In this document: positions 33,646-42,200 of the stretch, piece by piece
Layout: each line of letters starts with the position of its first letter
How positions within the stretch are numbered: position 1 is the stretch's first letter
NCBI GenBank assembly: GCA_034429695.1
Contig: DAOUGC010000235.1
Span: 1 to 42,962 of the forward strand
From: DAOUGC01 sp034429695
GTDB taxonomy: Bacteria > Chloroflexota > Anaerolineae > Anaerolineales > Anaerolineaceae
Reading direction: 5' to 3'
DNA: 42,962 bases
The notes under the pieces: model-generated
Database searches by the model: none
What the model saw: only the letters and a program-made list of their open reading frames with translations
What the model was told of the DNA's origin: nothing
Program-made: the position numbers and the translations under genes

Positions 33646-33674
33646 ATTATAAACCCAAGGGCAGAACCGGTCAA
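33646..33674 (-). promoter_or_regulatory. Promoter of the 33-kb polysaccharide operon
   Basis: On the - strand TTGACC (33674-33669) and TATAAT (33651-33646) are separated by exactly 17 bp. This is near-perfect for a housekeeping (sigma-70-type) promoter. Transcription should start near 33639, leaving a leader of about 24 bases before the ATG at 33615. No comparable promoter was noticed inside the operon; I did not search every gap exhaustively. Confidence 0.8.
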
Positions 33675-33770
33675 GGGCGGTTTTCGCGGGACAGGACAGC
33701 CCCCTCACCCTGTACATGCCATAAAACATTTTCCAACGCCAATTCTGCCGCCCTCAAGCCGGTTCGGGCA

Positions 33771-33776
33771 TACAAT
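33771..33776 (+). promoter_or_regulatory. Weak -10-like box upstream of the DUF2804 gene
   Basis: TACAAT lies 47 bp before the ATG at 33824. I see no good -35 box at 16-18 bp upstream. A 6-bp inverted repeat (AGATTC at 33792-33797 and GAATCT at 33804-33809) and a strong AGGAG (33814-33818) follow. The rest of 33675-33823 shows nothing else. Confidence 0.3.
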
Positions 33777-33823
33777 AATCAGTACGAAAAGAGATTCAAG
33801 ACAGAATCTTCAAAGGAGAATCC

Positions 33824-34855
33824 ATGGAACAACAAAAAATCACCTCATCTGGTCCGCTGCTGGACGCCGATGGAAACCTGACCCAGGTGGGCTGGGCCAC
33901 CCAACCCCTGCTGGACTGCAATCTTGAAAACACACGCTCTCACCTACCCTTCTGGCAACCCATGCGCCTCAAACAATGGGATTACTACGGCATCACCACT
34001 CCAACCCATTTCTTTTCCTTCACCGTGAGCGATGTGGGCTACATTGGCTCCATCTTTGCCTATGTGGTTGATTTTGAAGGCAAGAAAATGCAGGAAGCCA
34101 CGCTTACTGTTCCGCTGGCAAAAGGCGTCAGCCTGCCGCGCAACAGCACCGCAGGGGTGTCCAAATTCAGTAATGACCAGGTCAAACTGCATTTCGAAGT
34201 ACACGGCCAGAAACGCCATCTGTCGGCTTGCTGGCAAAACTTCAACGGCACTGACCTGAAAGCCGAGGTGGATTTTCTGGTTGCACCCGAGCATGACTCC
34301 ATGACCATCGTCATTCCCATCAAAGGAAAACGGTTTTATTACAATCGCAAGATCAACTGCATGCCCGCCAGCGGTATTGTTGAATATGCCGGTCAGACCT
34401 ACTCAATAGAACCAAAGACCTGCCTTGGCAACCTGGACTGGGGACGGGGCGTGTGGGAATACAACTCCTTCTGGGTATGGGCTTCTGCCTCAGGCTTTTT
34501 GCCCGGAGGGCACACCGTGGGATTGAACATGGGCTTCGGGTTTGGCGACACATCCAAAGCCACTGAAAACGCCGTGATCATTGACGGCAGATTGCATAAA
34601 TTTGGACAGGTGGATTTTGCCTATACCTCTGGCGACTTCATGAAACCCTGGCGCATGACCTCACCGGATGGGCGCGTAAACCTGACCTTCACCCCCTTCC
34701 TGGAGCGCGTGGCAAAAACGGACCTTAAAGTTCTGGGCAGCGAGGTGCACCAGATGTTTGGCCGCTATAACGGCTGCGTGGTGACCGATGCCGGTGAAGA
34801 AGTGCAGATTGTCGATCTGATCGGCTTTGCCGAGGAGCATCACGCCAAATGGTGA
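33824..34855 (+). CDS. DUF2804 domain-containing protein
   Basis: This 343-residue protein has no signal peptide or membrane helix. Motifs 'GPLLDADGNLTQVGWATQP', 'MRLKQWDYYGITTPTHFFSF', 'VSDVGYIGSIFAYVVDF', 'GNLDWGRGVW' and 'QMFGRYNG' are characteristic of DUF2804 proteins, which have no established function. AGGAG six bases upstream sets the start. It is divergent from the polysaccharide operon and is followed by 121 bp with its own promoter for ferritin, so it is probably a single-gene transcript. It may act on a lipid or lipid-like substrate, as the fold resembles lipocalin-type domains, but this is not visible from sequence. Confidence 0.85.
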   Translation: MEQQKITSSGPLLDADGNLTQVGWATQPLLDCNLENTRSHLPFWQPMRLKQWDYYGITTPTHFFSFTVSDVGYIGSIFAYVVDFEGKKMQEATLTVPLAKGVSLPRNSTAGVSKFSNDQVKLHFEVHGQKRHLSACWQNFNGTDLKAEVDFLVAPEHDSMTIVIPIKGKRFYYNRKINCMPASGIVEYAGQTYSIEPKTCLGNLDWGRGVWEYNSFWVWASASGFLPGGHTVGLNMGFGFGDTSKATENAVIIDGRLHKFGQVDFAYTSGDFMKPWRMTSPDGRVNLTFTPFLERVAKTDLKVLGSEVHQMFGRYNGCVVTDAGEEVQIVDLIGFAEEHHAKW

Positions 34856-34903
34856 TCGAGGATGATGAATGGGTGATTCTCTGTCATATCATTCTTCATG
34901 GAT

Positions 34904-34932
34904 TTGAGAAGCGTCTCCAAAACCACTATAAT
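34904..34932 (+). promoter_or_regulatory. Promoter of the ferritin gene
   Basis: TTGAGA (34904-34909) and TATAAT (34927-34932) are separated by exactly 17 bp. The start of transcription would be near 34939. A short inverted repeat GAGA/TCTC (34906-34909 and 34914-34917) overlaps the -35 end and could be an operator, but it is too short to be sure. Confidence 0.7.
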
Positions 34933-34976
34933 AATGACAGGCAAGTTTATCTTATATCAACAAAGGAACCCTATCC

Positions 34977-35474
34977 ATGAAAATGACACCCGCTCTGGCG
35001 CAAGAGTTCAACAATCAGATTAAGCATGAAATGTACTCCGCCTACCTGTATCTGGCGATGTCAGCGCACTTTGAGGCTGAGAACTTTTCCGGTTTCGCCC
35101 ACTGGATGCGTGTGCAGGCCGAGGAAGAACTGGAACACGCCATGAAGTTCTTCGACTTCCTTGCCGAGCGCGGCGCTCCTGTGGCTCTGCAAGCCATTGA
35201 AACCCCACCCTCCACCTTTGGAACCCCGCTCAGCATTTTTGAGGCTGGCCTGGAGCACGAGAAGTTCGTCACCGGCCGCATTGAGCTGCTCTACAACCTT
35301 GCCGTGCAGGACAAGGATTTCGCTGCCCAGTCCTTCCTGACCTGGTTCATCAATGAACAGGTTGAAGAAGAAGCCAACGCAGAACAAAACGTTGCCATGC
35401 TCCAACTGGTTGGAAACAACGGTTCTGCTTTGTTCATGGCGGACCGCACACTGGGCGCACGCAAAGCAGATTGA
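34977..35474 (+). CDS. ftnA: Ferritin (non-haem, FtnA-like)
   Basis: This 165-residue four-helix protein stores iron as ferric oxyhydroxide in a 24-subunit shell. The ferroxidase-centre residues known from E. coli FtnA are all present one position later: E18, E51, H54, E95, Q128 and E131. 'HEMYSAYLYLAMS' and 'EEELEHAMKFFDFLAERG' are the helix A and B signatures. There is no Met-52-type haem ligand of bacterioferritin in the usual place, so a ferritin proper is favoured. AAGGAA precedes the ATG. The gene has its own promoter and terminator and is unrelated to the polysaccharide genes. Confidence 0.95.
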   Translation: MKMTPALAQEFNNQIKHEMYSAYLYLAMSAHFEAENFSGFAHWMRVQAEEELEHAMKFFDFLAERGAPVALQAIETPPSTFGTPLSIFEAGLEHEKFVTGRIELLYNLAVQDKDFAAQSFLTWFINEQVEEEANAEQNVAMLQLVGNNGSALFMADRTLGARKAD

Positions 35475-35485
35475 AGTTGAACCAC

Positions 35486-35513
35486 AAACGGCTCCCTCAC
35501 CGGGAGCCGTTTT
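35486..35513. terminator. Rho-independent terminator after ferritin
   Basis: Stem 35486-35496 pairs with 35502-35512 (AAACGGCTCCC/GGGAGCCGTTT) around a 5-base loop, followed by a T run on the + strand. The - strand also reads a short T run, so it may also end the convergent DUF3788 transcript. Confidence 0.85.
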
Positions 35514-35567
35514 CATTTAATGATTTACTTGGGTCATCCAGACAGGCGATCCGTTCTGAACAAGCGC

Positions 35568-35993
35568 CTATTTGAGCTTGAGTTTTAAGAGCATCACCTG
35601 CGAGAATTCCTCCAGTACGGATTCATCGACAACTTCAAAGACACAGGCCCTGGATTTTCCAATCCTTCCGGTCGCGCGGATCTGTTCTTTACGTTGTGGG
35701 CTGAGCTCCAACTCATAAACCAGCTCGGCGGATTTTTCTGGAAAGTAAATGGTCGCCAGTAACACACTCTGCCGCACCCCCATCCATACGATTGTACGTT
35801 TCTTGCTCTGCACCTTGCACAACCAGGCTTTTCCATCGTGATAATACCGCCACTCATGCGTCAGGCCATGGTTGTCAAACAGATCAAGAAGCGCAATATA
35901 GGCAGGGTAGCCTGCACCGAGCACATCCTTGAGCACACCATCGTCCGGTGCCACATTCTCATCCTTCAATTCCAATCGTTTGGTGGTTTCCAT
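35568..35993 (-). CDS. DUF3788-like protein
   Basis: This small soluble protein of 141 residues carries 'VLGAGYPAYIALLDLF', 'HEWRYYHDGKAWLCKVQSKK' and 'TIVWMGVRQSVLLATIYFPEK'. These match, from memory, the DUF3788 family. The family has no established function. Start at 35993 is set by AGGTG six bases upstream; a longer frame to 36020 lacks such a site. It follows the M23-type gene by 57 bp on the same strand, so they may share a transcript. Confidence 0.75.
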   Translation of the reverse strand: METTKRLELKDENVAPDDGVLKDVLGAGYPAYIALLDLFDNHGLTHEWRYYHDGKAWLCKVQSKKRTIVWMGVRQSVLLATIYFPEKSAELVYELELSPQRKEQIRATGRIGKSRACVFEVVDESVLEEFSQVMLLKLKLK

Positions 35994-36050
35994 GTCAATC
36001 ACCTGATGAGTGGGATGCACTGATTATAACAACCGATCCCCAAAAAACCA

Positions 36051-38855
36051 TTACTCCCCGTACTTCTCGGCAAATTTTTTCTCACGCCAGCGCAATAATA
36101 ATTTTGCCAGACCCCATAGTACCGGCAGCACCGCCCCACTGCAGAACAACCCCGGCGGGAACACCTGTCCGGTCGTTTCCACACGCACTTTATAACGCAC
36201 ATTGGTTCCCTGCAATCGGTTATCCATCGGTATCAGGCGCACCGCATAAAAACCATCCTCCGGAGCGGTCCATTCAAGCTGGCTGCCGCTGTTCATGGCG
36301 GGGGCGTCTGCCATGCCAAGCACCTTGCTGGCCTCCAGGTTGTACAATTGAATATTCACCCCGGCTCCACCTGACAGCGGGTTGGTGGAGATGCGATAAA
36401 GCTTGCCCTCCTGCGCCGGGAACATGAGCCAATCTTCGTCAAAAGCGCCGCACAAATTATGCACCTGTTGCTGACCCGGATCAATCGGAGTTGATTCCGC
36501 CAGACTGTCATCATTCTTTCCGTTGGCGTCGTATTCATCCGGTTCACAGGTGGCAGCCAGGGTAACGGTGGCTTCTGCCAGTGGCGGAAACTCTTCAGCG
36601 TGGTCCTTGCTGTCCACACCGCGCAGCCTGAATTCATATGTCTGCCCCGGTGCGCCCATGAACCAGGTCTCGCGCAGGTGCGCTCCCAACGCGCCGTCAT
36701 ACAATTGCCATGCACCACCGTTTACACGGTACTCCAGTTCAAACATGCGCATGTCTTCCACACCCTGATCCACGGCCCAGGTGAGGTGAATGGCGTTGCC
36801 CTGTTGGGTCTCATCCAGCGGGTTCAGGTGAGTCACTGGCGGATAATCCACCGGCAAAACACTGAAATGGTCCTGGGTATAGGCGAAACCACGCAGGTTG
36901 CGGGCATGCACGGTCCAGATGTAATCCCCAACGGGCAAAGCTCCCACCTGCCATGTGGTTCCCGCCTGCCAGTCAACATCGCGCAGCAAACCATTTGGCC
37001 CGCTCAACTCCACCCGATACTGATTGGCGGTCACTCCCGGTACACCATTCGTGTCGACGGCTTCACCGCCCGTATACCAGTTGAGCACCAGGTTATCCTG
37101 ATCTGTTGGCGGCATACCCTGCATGGTCAAGGGAGGTTCAAGAATGGGCGCTCCGGGCAAGGGCGGCAGCGGCTGCACCTTCAGGGACGAGATCTTCTGC
37201 GCTCCGATGGCGTTGTCAGCCAGGTTCCCATCCGAAATGGAGGTGTACTCAACCGTTCCGGCATAGTCGGGCAGGTCAAACAAGGAGGCAAACACATTGC
37301 TGCCAACCCGTACCGACGCAATCCGGTTATCGCCCACCTCTCCCAGCAGCTTCCCGCTGGCATACTCACCCACCGGCAGCACCTCGCATTTGCCGGTGAA
37401 ATTGGCTCCGTCAAAAATCGCCACCTGATCGGCGGTCGGATTGCACACTTTTGGCGCCGGATGGCAGTCAAACTTATTGGTGAGCCGGGTCAGACCTGAA
37501 AGCCCCTGTGAGTACTTGCCGGCGCGATCCAGTACACTGACGGTCAAAAAGAACTCGCCGGGGCCAATTTCCAACTGGCACAAATCGACAGACACATTAA
37601 AGGAAGTGCCACCCTGTGGGCTGCCCACCGGCTTCCATTCACCCGAGTTGGTGATGTAAAGCTGCGTGCGGTCAACTGCGGTGTCGTCCTTTGCCCATAC
37701 CGACACATTAAACACGGGTTTGGTGATGACTGTATTGGCAGTGGGAGCAGAAATGCCACCGGTGGGGCGCTGGGTATCGCCATTTCCAGAAACAAACATA
37801 TCCTTTGCGTTGCACTGTGCGCCATACCCGGGGAACTGGGCTGCCTCTGAACAGGTGCGCGGGCGGCCTCCATTAATTTTCACATCATCAAAAGTAATGT
37901 CAACCGAATTGCCCCAATACAACGCCGAGTTGGTATGCACATGGAAATGCAGGTGATGGCCTGTGGAAGGACCGGTGTCATCGGCATTGCCGATGAACTG
38001 CCCCTGCAACACCTCAGCCCCGATTACGCGAAACTGGGGTGGAACGCTATCCTGCGCCAGGTGATAATACACCTGATACGTGGTCGGGTTGGTGGTGGTG
38101 TCCTCCAGGACAATATAATTGGCGTGTTTTGAGTTCCCATTGGGGTATTGCCACACCACATACTTCACCCGGCCGGATCGCGCGGCGTGCACATCAAACA
38201 TGGTTCCATTGGCAAAGTCAAACGCGTACAGGCAGGCAGATGGGCACGTCTTGTAGGTAAAGACATGGCCTATGGAACCTGACAGGCGAATGCTTTCGCC
38301 GCTTTTCCACGGCAGCCGGTAGCCACTGAACACCTGATGCGCCTTGGGCTCAGCCTGAACGTTGGGCAGGTAACGGTCGCGCACATCTGCCGGAATTACC
38401 GTATCCGGAATCATCCCCAGCCACTGCCACCAGTCCTCGTCAGCCTGCAAATGGATGCGCCAGTCAGGGGCGGGGCTTTTGCTATCAACCCGCTGCGCAA
38501 TCGCCATTCCGGCTTCAGCCGGTAACAGCTCACCGGTGCTTGGATCAACCACAGCCAACCATACAACCGCCAGGTTTTGGTCATCAATAAATTCAATCTG
38601 ATCGATTTTCACATCATAGATTAAAAAGGTGAGCACATCCTCGCGTTCCCCGGTGGCGCGGGCCAATGCTGATTGAATGGCTTCAAAATCTGCGGCATGG
38701 GCGGGGTCCACCGCAGGGGGTGTTGGAGTGGCAACCGCTTTTTCCAACCAGCCCGGCGCGGTACAGGCTGTCAGCATCAGGCTGATGATTAACACGCTCA
38801 GGGTTGAAGCGATTAGCGGTTTCATCATCTGGGAGGTTCGTATTCGAGTTGACAT
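36051..38855 (-). CDS. Large lipoprotein with M23-type peptidase, beta/gamma-crystallin-like and PPC domains
   Basis: This is an envelope protein of about 934 residues. It has a lipobox 'LTAC' after a hydrophobic signal (about residue 30). Residues 180-320 form an M23 (LytM-like) domain with 'YAFDFANGTMFDVHAARSGRV' and 'HHLHFHVHT'. The conserved Asp and the HxH pair are present, and the first zinc His could be the one in 'SGSIGHVF', 15 residues before the Asp, which is farther than usual. Residues 478-565 ('VAIFDGANFTGKCEVLP', 'GDNRIASVRVGSNVFASLFD') resemble a beta/gamma-crystallin or I36 fold. Fibronectin-like beta repeats follow to about 770, then a pre-peptidase C-terminal-like domain to 890. 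A C-terminal hydrophobic stretch with basic residues ends the protein. Start uncertain: ATG at 38855 or 38828/38825. Confidence 0.8.
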   Translation of the reverse strand: MSTRIRTSQMMKPLIASTLSVLIISLMLTACTAPGWLEKAVATPTPPAVDPAHAADFEAIQSALARATGEREDVLTFLIYDVKIDQIEFIDDQNLAVVWLAVVDPSTGELLPAEAGMAIAQRVDSKSPAPDWRIHLQADEDWWQWLGMIPDTVIPADVRDRYLPNVQAEPKAHQVFSGYRLPWKSGESIRLSGSIGHVFTYKTCPSACLYAFDFANGTMFDVHAARSGRVKYVVWQYPNGNSKHANYIVLEDTTTNPTTYQVYYHLAQDSVPPQFRVIGAEVLQGQFIGNADDTGPSTGHHLHFHVHTNSALYWGNSVDITFDDVKINGGRPRTCSEAAQFPGYGAQCNAKDMFVSGNGDTQRPTGGISAPTANTVITKPVFNVSVWAKDDTAVDRTQLYITNSGEWKPVGSPQGGTSFNVSVDLCQLEIGPGEFFLTVSVLDRAGKYSQGLSGLTRLTNKFDCHPAPKVCNPTADQVAIFDGANFTGKCEVLPVGEYASGKLLGEVGDNRIASVRVGSNVFASLFDLPDYAGTVEYTSISDGNLADNAIGAQKISSLKVQPLPPLPGAPILEPPLTMQGMPPTDQDNLVLNWYTGGEAVDTNGVPGVTANQYRVELSGPNGLLRDVDWQAGTTWQVGALPVGDYIWTVHARNLRGFAYTQDHFSVLPVDYPPVTHLNPLDETQQGNAIHLTWAVDQGVEDMRMFELEYRVNGGAWQLYDGALGAHLRETWFMGAPGQTYEFRLRGVDSKDHAEEFPPLAEATVTLAATCEPDEYDANGKNDDSLAESTPIDPGQQQVHNLCGAFDEDWLMFPAQEGKLYRISTNPLSGGAGVNIQLYNLEASKVLGMADAPAMNSGSQLEWTAPEDGFYAVRLIPMDNRLQGTNVRYKVRVETTGQVFPPGLFCSGAVLPVLWGLAKLLLRWREKKFAEKYGE

Positions 38856-38902
38856 ACTCAATACGTTGCAGATTCCGTACCAGGTGCATGCTTAACTTTT
38901 GT

Positions 38903-38929
38903 ACAGGAAGAAAGATTTGGTTTTCCTGT
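38903..38929. repeat. Inverted repeat in the divergent intergenic region, possible operator
   Basis: ACAGGAA (38903-38909) and TTCCTGT (38923-38929) are perfect 7-base arms with a 13-base spacer, so the half-site centres are 20 bp apart (about two helical turns). The right arm overlaps a TTGACA on the - strand. It lies between two divergent genes, as expected for a dimeric regulator site. Function is inferred only. Confidence 0.4.
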
Positions 38930-38987
38930 CAAATTGGTGGATTTTTTCCAACCTGCAGAGAATCGCTTTGTTATCGCCTTTTTACTA

Positions 38988-39016
38988 TTGACATTACGGG
39001 GGTCAATTATTATAGT
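38988..39016 (+). promoter_or_regulatory. Consensus promoter of the TSP3-repeat protein gene
   Basis: A perfect -35 box TTGACA (38988-38993) and a -10 box TATAGT (39011-39016) are separated by exactly 17 bp. Transcription should begin near 39023. The resulting leader to the ATG at 39225 would be about 200 bases long. Confidence 0.85.
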
Positions 39017-39022
39017 AATAAT

Positions 39023-39224
39023 GTATTCCAATACTCTTATCGTTTTTGTAAGGTGCAATTAAATAGCAGGGAAGCGTTGATCTGCGGGGCATAGTATGGT
39101 CGCTCAGTCGGGGGGGATTCCCGGCAATGCCAGCAGGGAGCAAGTAGCGAAACCGGCCGTCTTCTGGTGGACGTCCGGATTCTTGTTTTAAGTATCTGTA
39201 TGATTCTATTCAGGAAGGGTTCCG
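39023..39224 (+). other. Long structured 5' leader of the TSP3-repeat protein gene
   Basis: About 200 untranslated bases are rich in potential stems. A hairpin CCGGCCGTC/GACGTCCGG (39153-39161 with 39170-39178, one mismatch) is followed by ATTCTTGTTTT, like an intrinsic terminator. An alternative stem pairs GG-TCGCT (39098-39104) with AGCGA-aa-CC (39146-39154); it uses bases of the hairpin, so the two are mutually exclusive. That layout resembles an attenuator. I could not match it to a known riboswitch class such as GEMM (c-di-GMP). AGGAAGG precedes the ATG. Confidence 0.4.
39153..39189 (+). terminator. Possible attenuator hairpin in the leader
   Basis: A 9-base-arm hairpin with one mismatch and an 8-base loop is followed by a T-rich but interrupted tail. 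It lies 36 bases before the start codon of the gene it precedes, so it would reduce transcription unless another structure forms first. Confidence 0.4.
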
Positions 39225-42200
39225 ATGACCAATAAGTTTCTCCGCATTATTTTCCAGGCAACATTCATTGTCATTTTCATGGCAGGAATGATCTTCCCTG
39301 CCGGTGTTGTGGTTGCCGAAGGTGAACAGCCGGGCGATCCCACCGAACCGGTTGTGGTGGATACCACTGAGAGCTCCCCCACCGAAGAGGTGGGCGGTGC
39401 GCCGGAGGCTACCGAAACCCCCACACCGGAAGAAACCGAACTTCCGTTGGAGGAAACCCCACTCACAGAGACTCCTGGTCCAGAGGAACCCACTGAAGAA
39501 CCCCCCACACCCGAACCGACCGAACCCGTAGGGGAAGAAGAGGAGCCTGAGGAAGAACCGGAACCGATTGACCTGACCGAAGTGGTGGAAGCCCTCGAAG
39601 AGGCTGACATCGCCCTGGTGGATGAAGATGGCGATCCAATCGTCATGGGCACAGAGGAAGCCCAACAAATCCTCACTGCGCCCGACCCTATGGCCTGTTA
39701 TGACGACGCCAGTTACGGCACCTCAAAATGTTCACCTGCATTTACCACCATTAATGATGCCCTGACCTGGATTCGCAATTCAGGAAAACTGCAAAAAAGA
39801 TGGACCATATATATTGATAAAGGTGATTTCAACGAAGACATCAATCTGGATATAGACAATTTGCGTTTGTATGCACGGGGCGGCAATTCCACCGTACGCA
39901 GCATCACCTTGAACGCCAATATCAGGGAGACCGAGGATAATAGTGTTTGGTATGACTATGATGTTACCTCGCCAATCATCAATCTGTATGCTGGTGGTAA
40001 TGCCAATGATGCGGTCGACCTGGTTCAAAATGGTGGAACGATCAATTCATTCGTGACCAACACCAATGCCACCGGTGAGGGCAGCTTCAGGGATACAGTA
40101 AATGAGCTGCAGAACGAAGACCTGCATGGCAAGACGGTGGTGCGGGTGGTCAAATTCAACATCACCGGTCCCACCAATGCCGGCTCCAGTGATTACGGTT
40201 GGTATTTGATTAATACCGCAGCCCCTGGCGCCACCCTTGACTCGATCACCATTGACGGTTTTAGCCAACCCGGCTCGCTGCAGGGATTAACCCCCGAAGG
40301 CTGGATCGCCAACAATCAGATCAAGGTGCAGGTCAACCTGACCAGCGGCGACATCAATTTGAGGGACGGCGTTACCATTAAAGGGTTGTCCTTAACCAAC
40401 AACGGCTCTGACTCCATTTTGCACATTGATGATTACGTCTGGAGCAATGATGGCAACAACATCCAATACAACCTGTTTGGTGTGCTGCCGGATGGCTCCA
40501 ATGGTCGTGGTGCAGCCAGCAACAAGCCGATTATCAAGGTCAATGACCATAACACGGTAATCCAGGGCAACCGCTTCTATAACGGCGGAATTGGTATTTG
40601 GCTGAATGAATCTGATGACCACACCATAAAAAACAACGAATTTCGCGGCATGGCTTCGGATGGTATGCTGTTGACCGACGTTGACGATACCTTGATCCAG
40701 GCCAATCATTTCCTCTCCAACCTGGGCAATGGCATCCGCCTTGATGGCGATGACACCATTGAAGACAACAATAATCACAATACCCTTCTGCGGAATATAT
40801 TTGCCTGGAACACCCTGGCCGGTATTCGCCTGATTGATTTCAACTGGAGCGATAATCACGGCAATGGCAATCTGGACAATGTCTTCTCGCAGAACTCGTT
40901 CTACGGCAATGGCGGTCTTGCCATTGACCTCGGTGATCTGGGGGTCAACAAAAACGACGATGAGGATGACGACAAGGGTTCCAACAACCTGCGCAACTTC
41001 CCGGTAATCTTTGACACCCACACCGACGGGACCTACCTGTACGTCAGCGGTGCGGTTGGTGATGACGCCACCATCGAGTTCTACCTGACCTTGGCAGACC
41101 CCACCGGTTTTGGTGAAGGTCAGACCTACCTCTGGACAGGCGTGGAAGGCTCATCCGCCGACCTGCAGGGCGGTGATTGCCCCTACAATAATCCGACCTT
41201 CGGTCGTGATGACGAGGCAAAATGCTTCTCCTTCCGCATCCCGCTCACCAACCTGCCGGTTTCGCTCGGTGGCTCCTATACGCTCACCGCGCTTGCCACC
41301 CTGGATGATGACACCTCGGAGTTCGGTTACAACTACACCTATACAGCCGACAGTGACGGCGACGGCATCCTCGACCCAGTGGATAACTGCCCCACCACCC
41401 CCAACCCCGACCAGGCTGATAATGATGGCGACGGGCAGGGCGATGTCTGCGATAACGACGACGACAACGACGGCGTGGGAGACTCGAGCGACAATTGCCC
41501 CATCACAGCCAACCCGGACCAGCTTAATACTGACGGCGACAGCATGGGCAACGCCTGCGACAGCGATGACGACAATGACGGCGTGTCCGATGGCTCCGAC
41601 AATTGCCCGCTGACCGCCAATACCGACCAGGTCGACACGGATTCTGACGGACAGGGCAACGCATGCGACAGCGACGATGACGGCGACGGCATCCAGGATA
41701 CCGGCGATAATTGCCCGTTGAATGCCAACCCCGGCCAGGAAGACTCGGATGGTGACGGCATCGGCAATGCCTGCGATAGTGATACCGACGGCGACGGCAT
41801 TCCAGATGCCACCGACAACTGCCCCGCCACCCCCAATGCTGATCAGCTCAACACCGACGGCGACAGCCAGGGTGATGCATGTGATAACGACGATGATAAC
41901 GACGGTGTGCAGGATGGCACAGACAACTGCCCGTTGATCGCCAACTCCGGTCAGGAAGACCTTGATGGCGATGGTCAGGGCAATGCCTGTGACCCGGACA
42001 CTGATGGCGATGGCATCCCCGACGCCAGCGACAACTGCCCTGTGGTCGTCAACCCGGCACAGACCAACACCGACGGCGACACGATGGGTGACGCCTGCGA
42101 CAACGATGACGATAACGACGGTGTGATCGACGGCTCCGACAACTGCCCGCTGGTCGCCAACGCAACCCAGACCAACACCGACGGTGATGCCCAGGGTGAT

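Noticed and set aside
33671..33823. JUMPstart/ops element for RfaH at the operon start
   Set aside because: No GGCGGTAG-type ops sequence was seen in the leader or promoter region.
36600..37499. + strand open frame (299 codons)
   Set aside because: Antisense to the M23-type lipoprotein gene; composition is atypical and no domain is seen.
39023..39224. c-di-GMP (GEMM) riboswitch
   Set aside because: The conserved GGCAAACC, GAAA and GACGCAAAGCC parts of the GEMM core are not present; only a general attenuator-like layout remains.
39206..39676. - strand frames rich in Ser/Gly opposite the start of the TSP3-repeat protein
   Set aside because: They are the antisense of the Thr/Pro/Glu-rich stalk, a low-complexity stretch that keeps other frames open.
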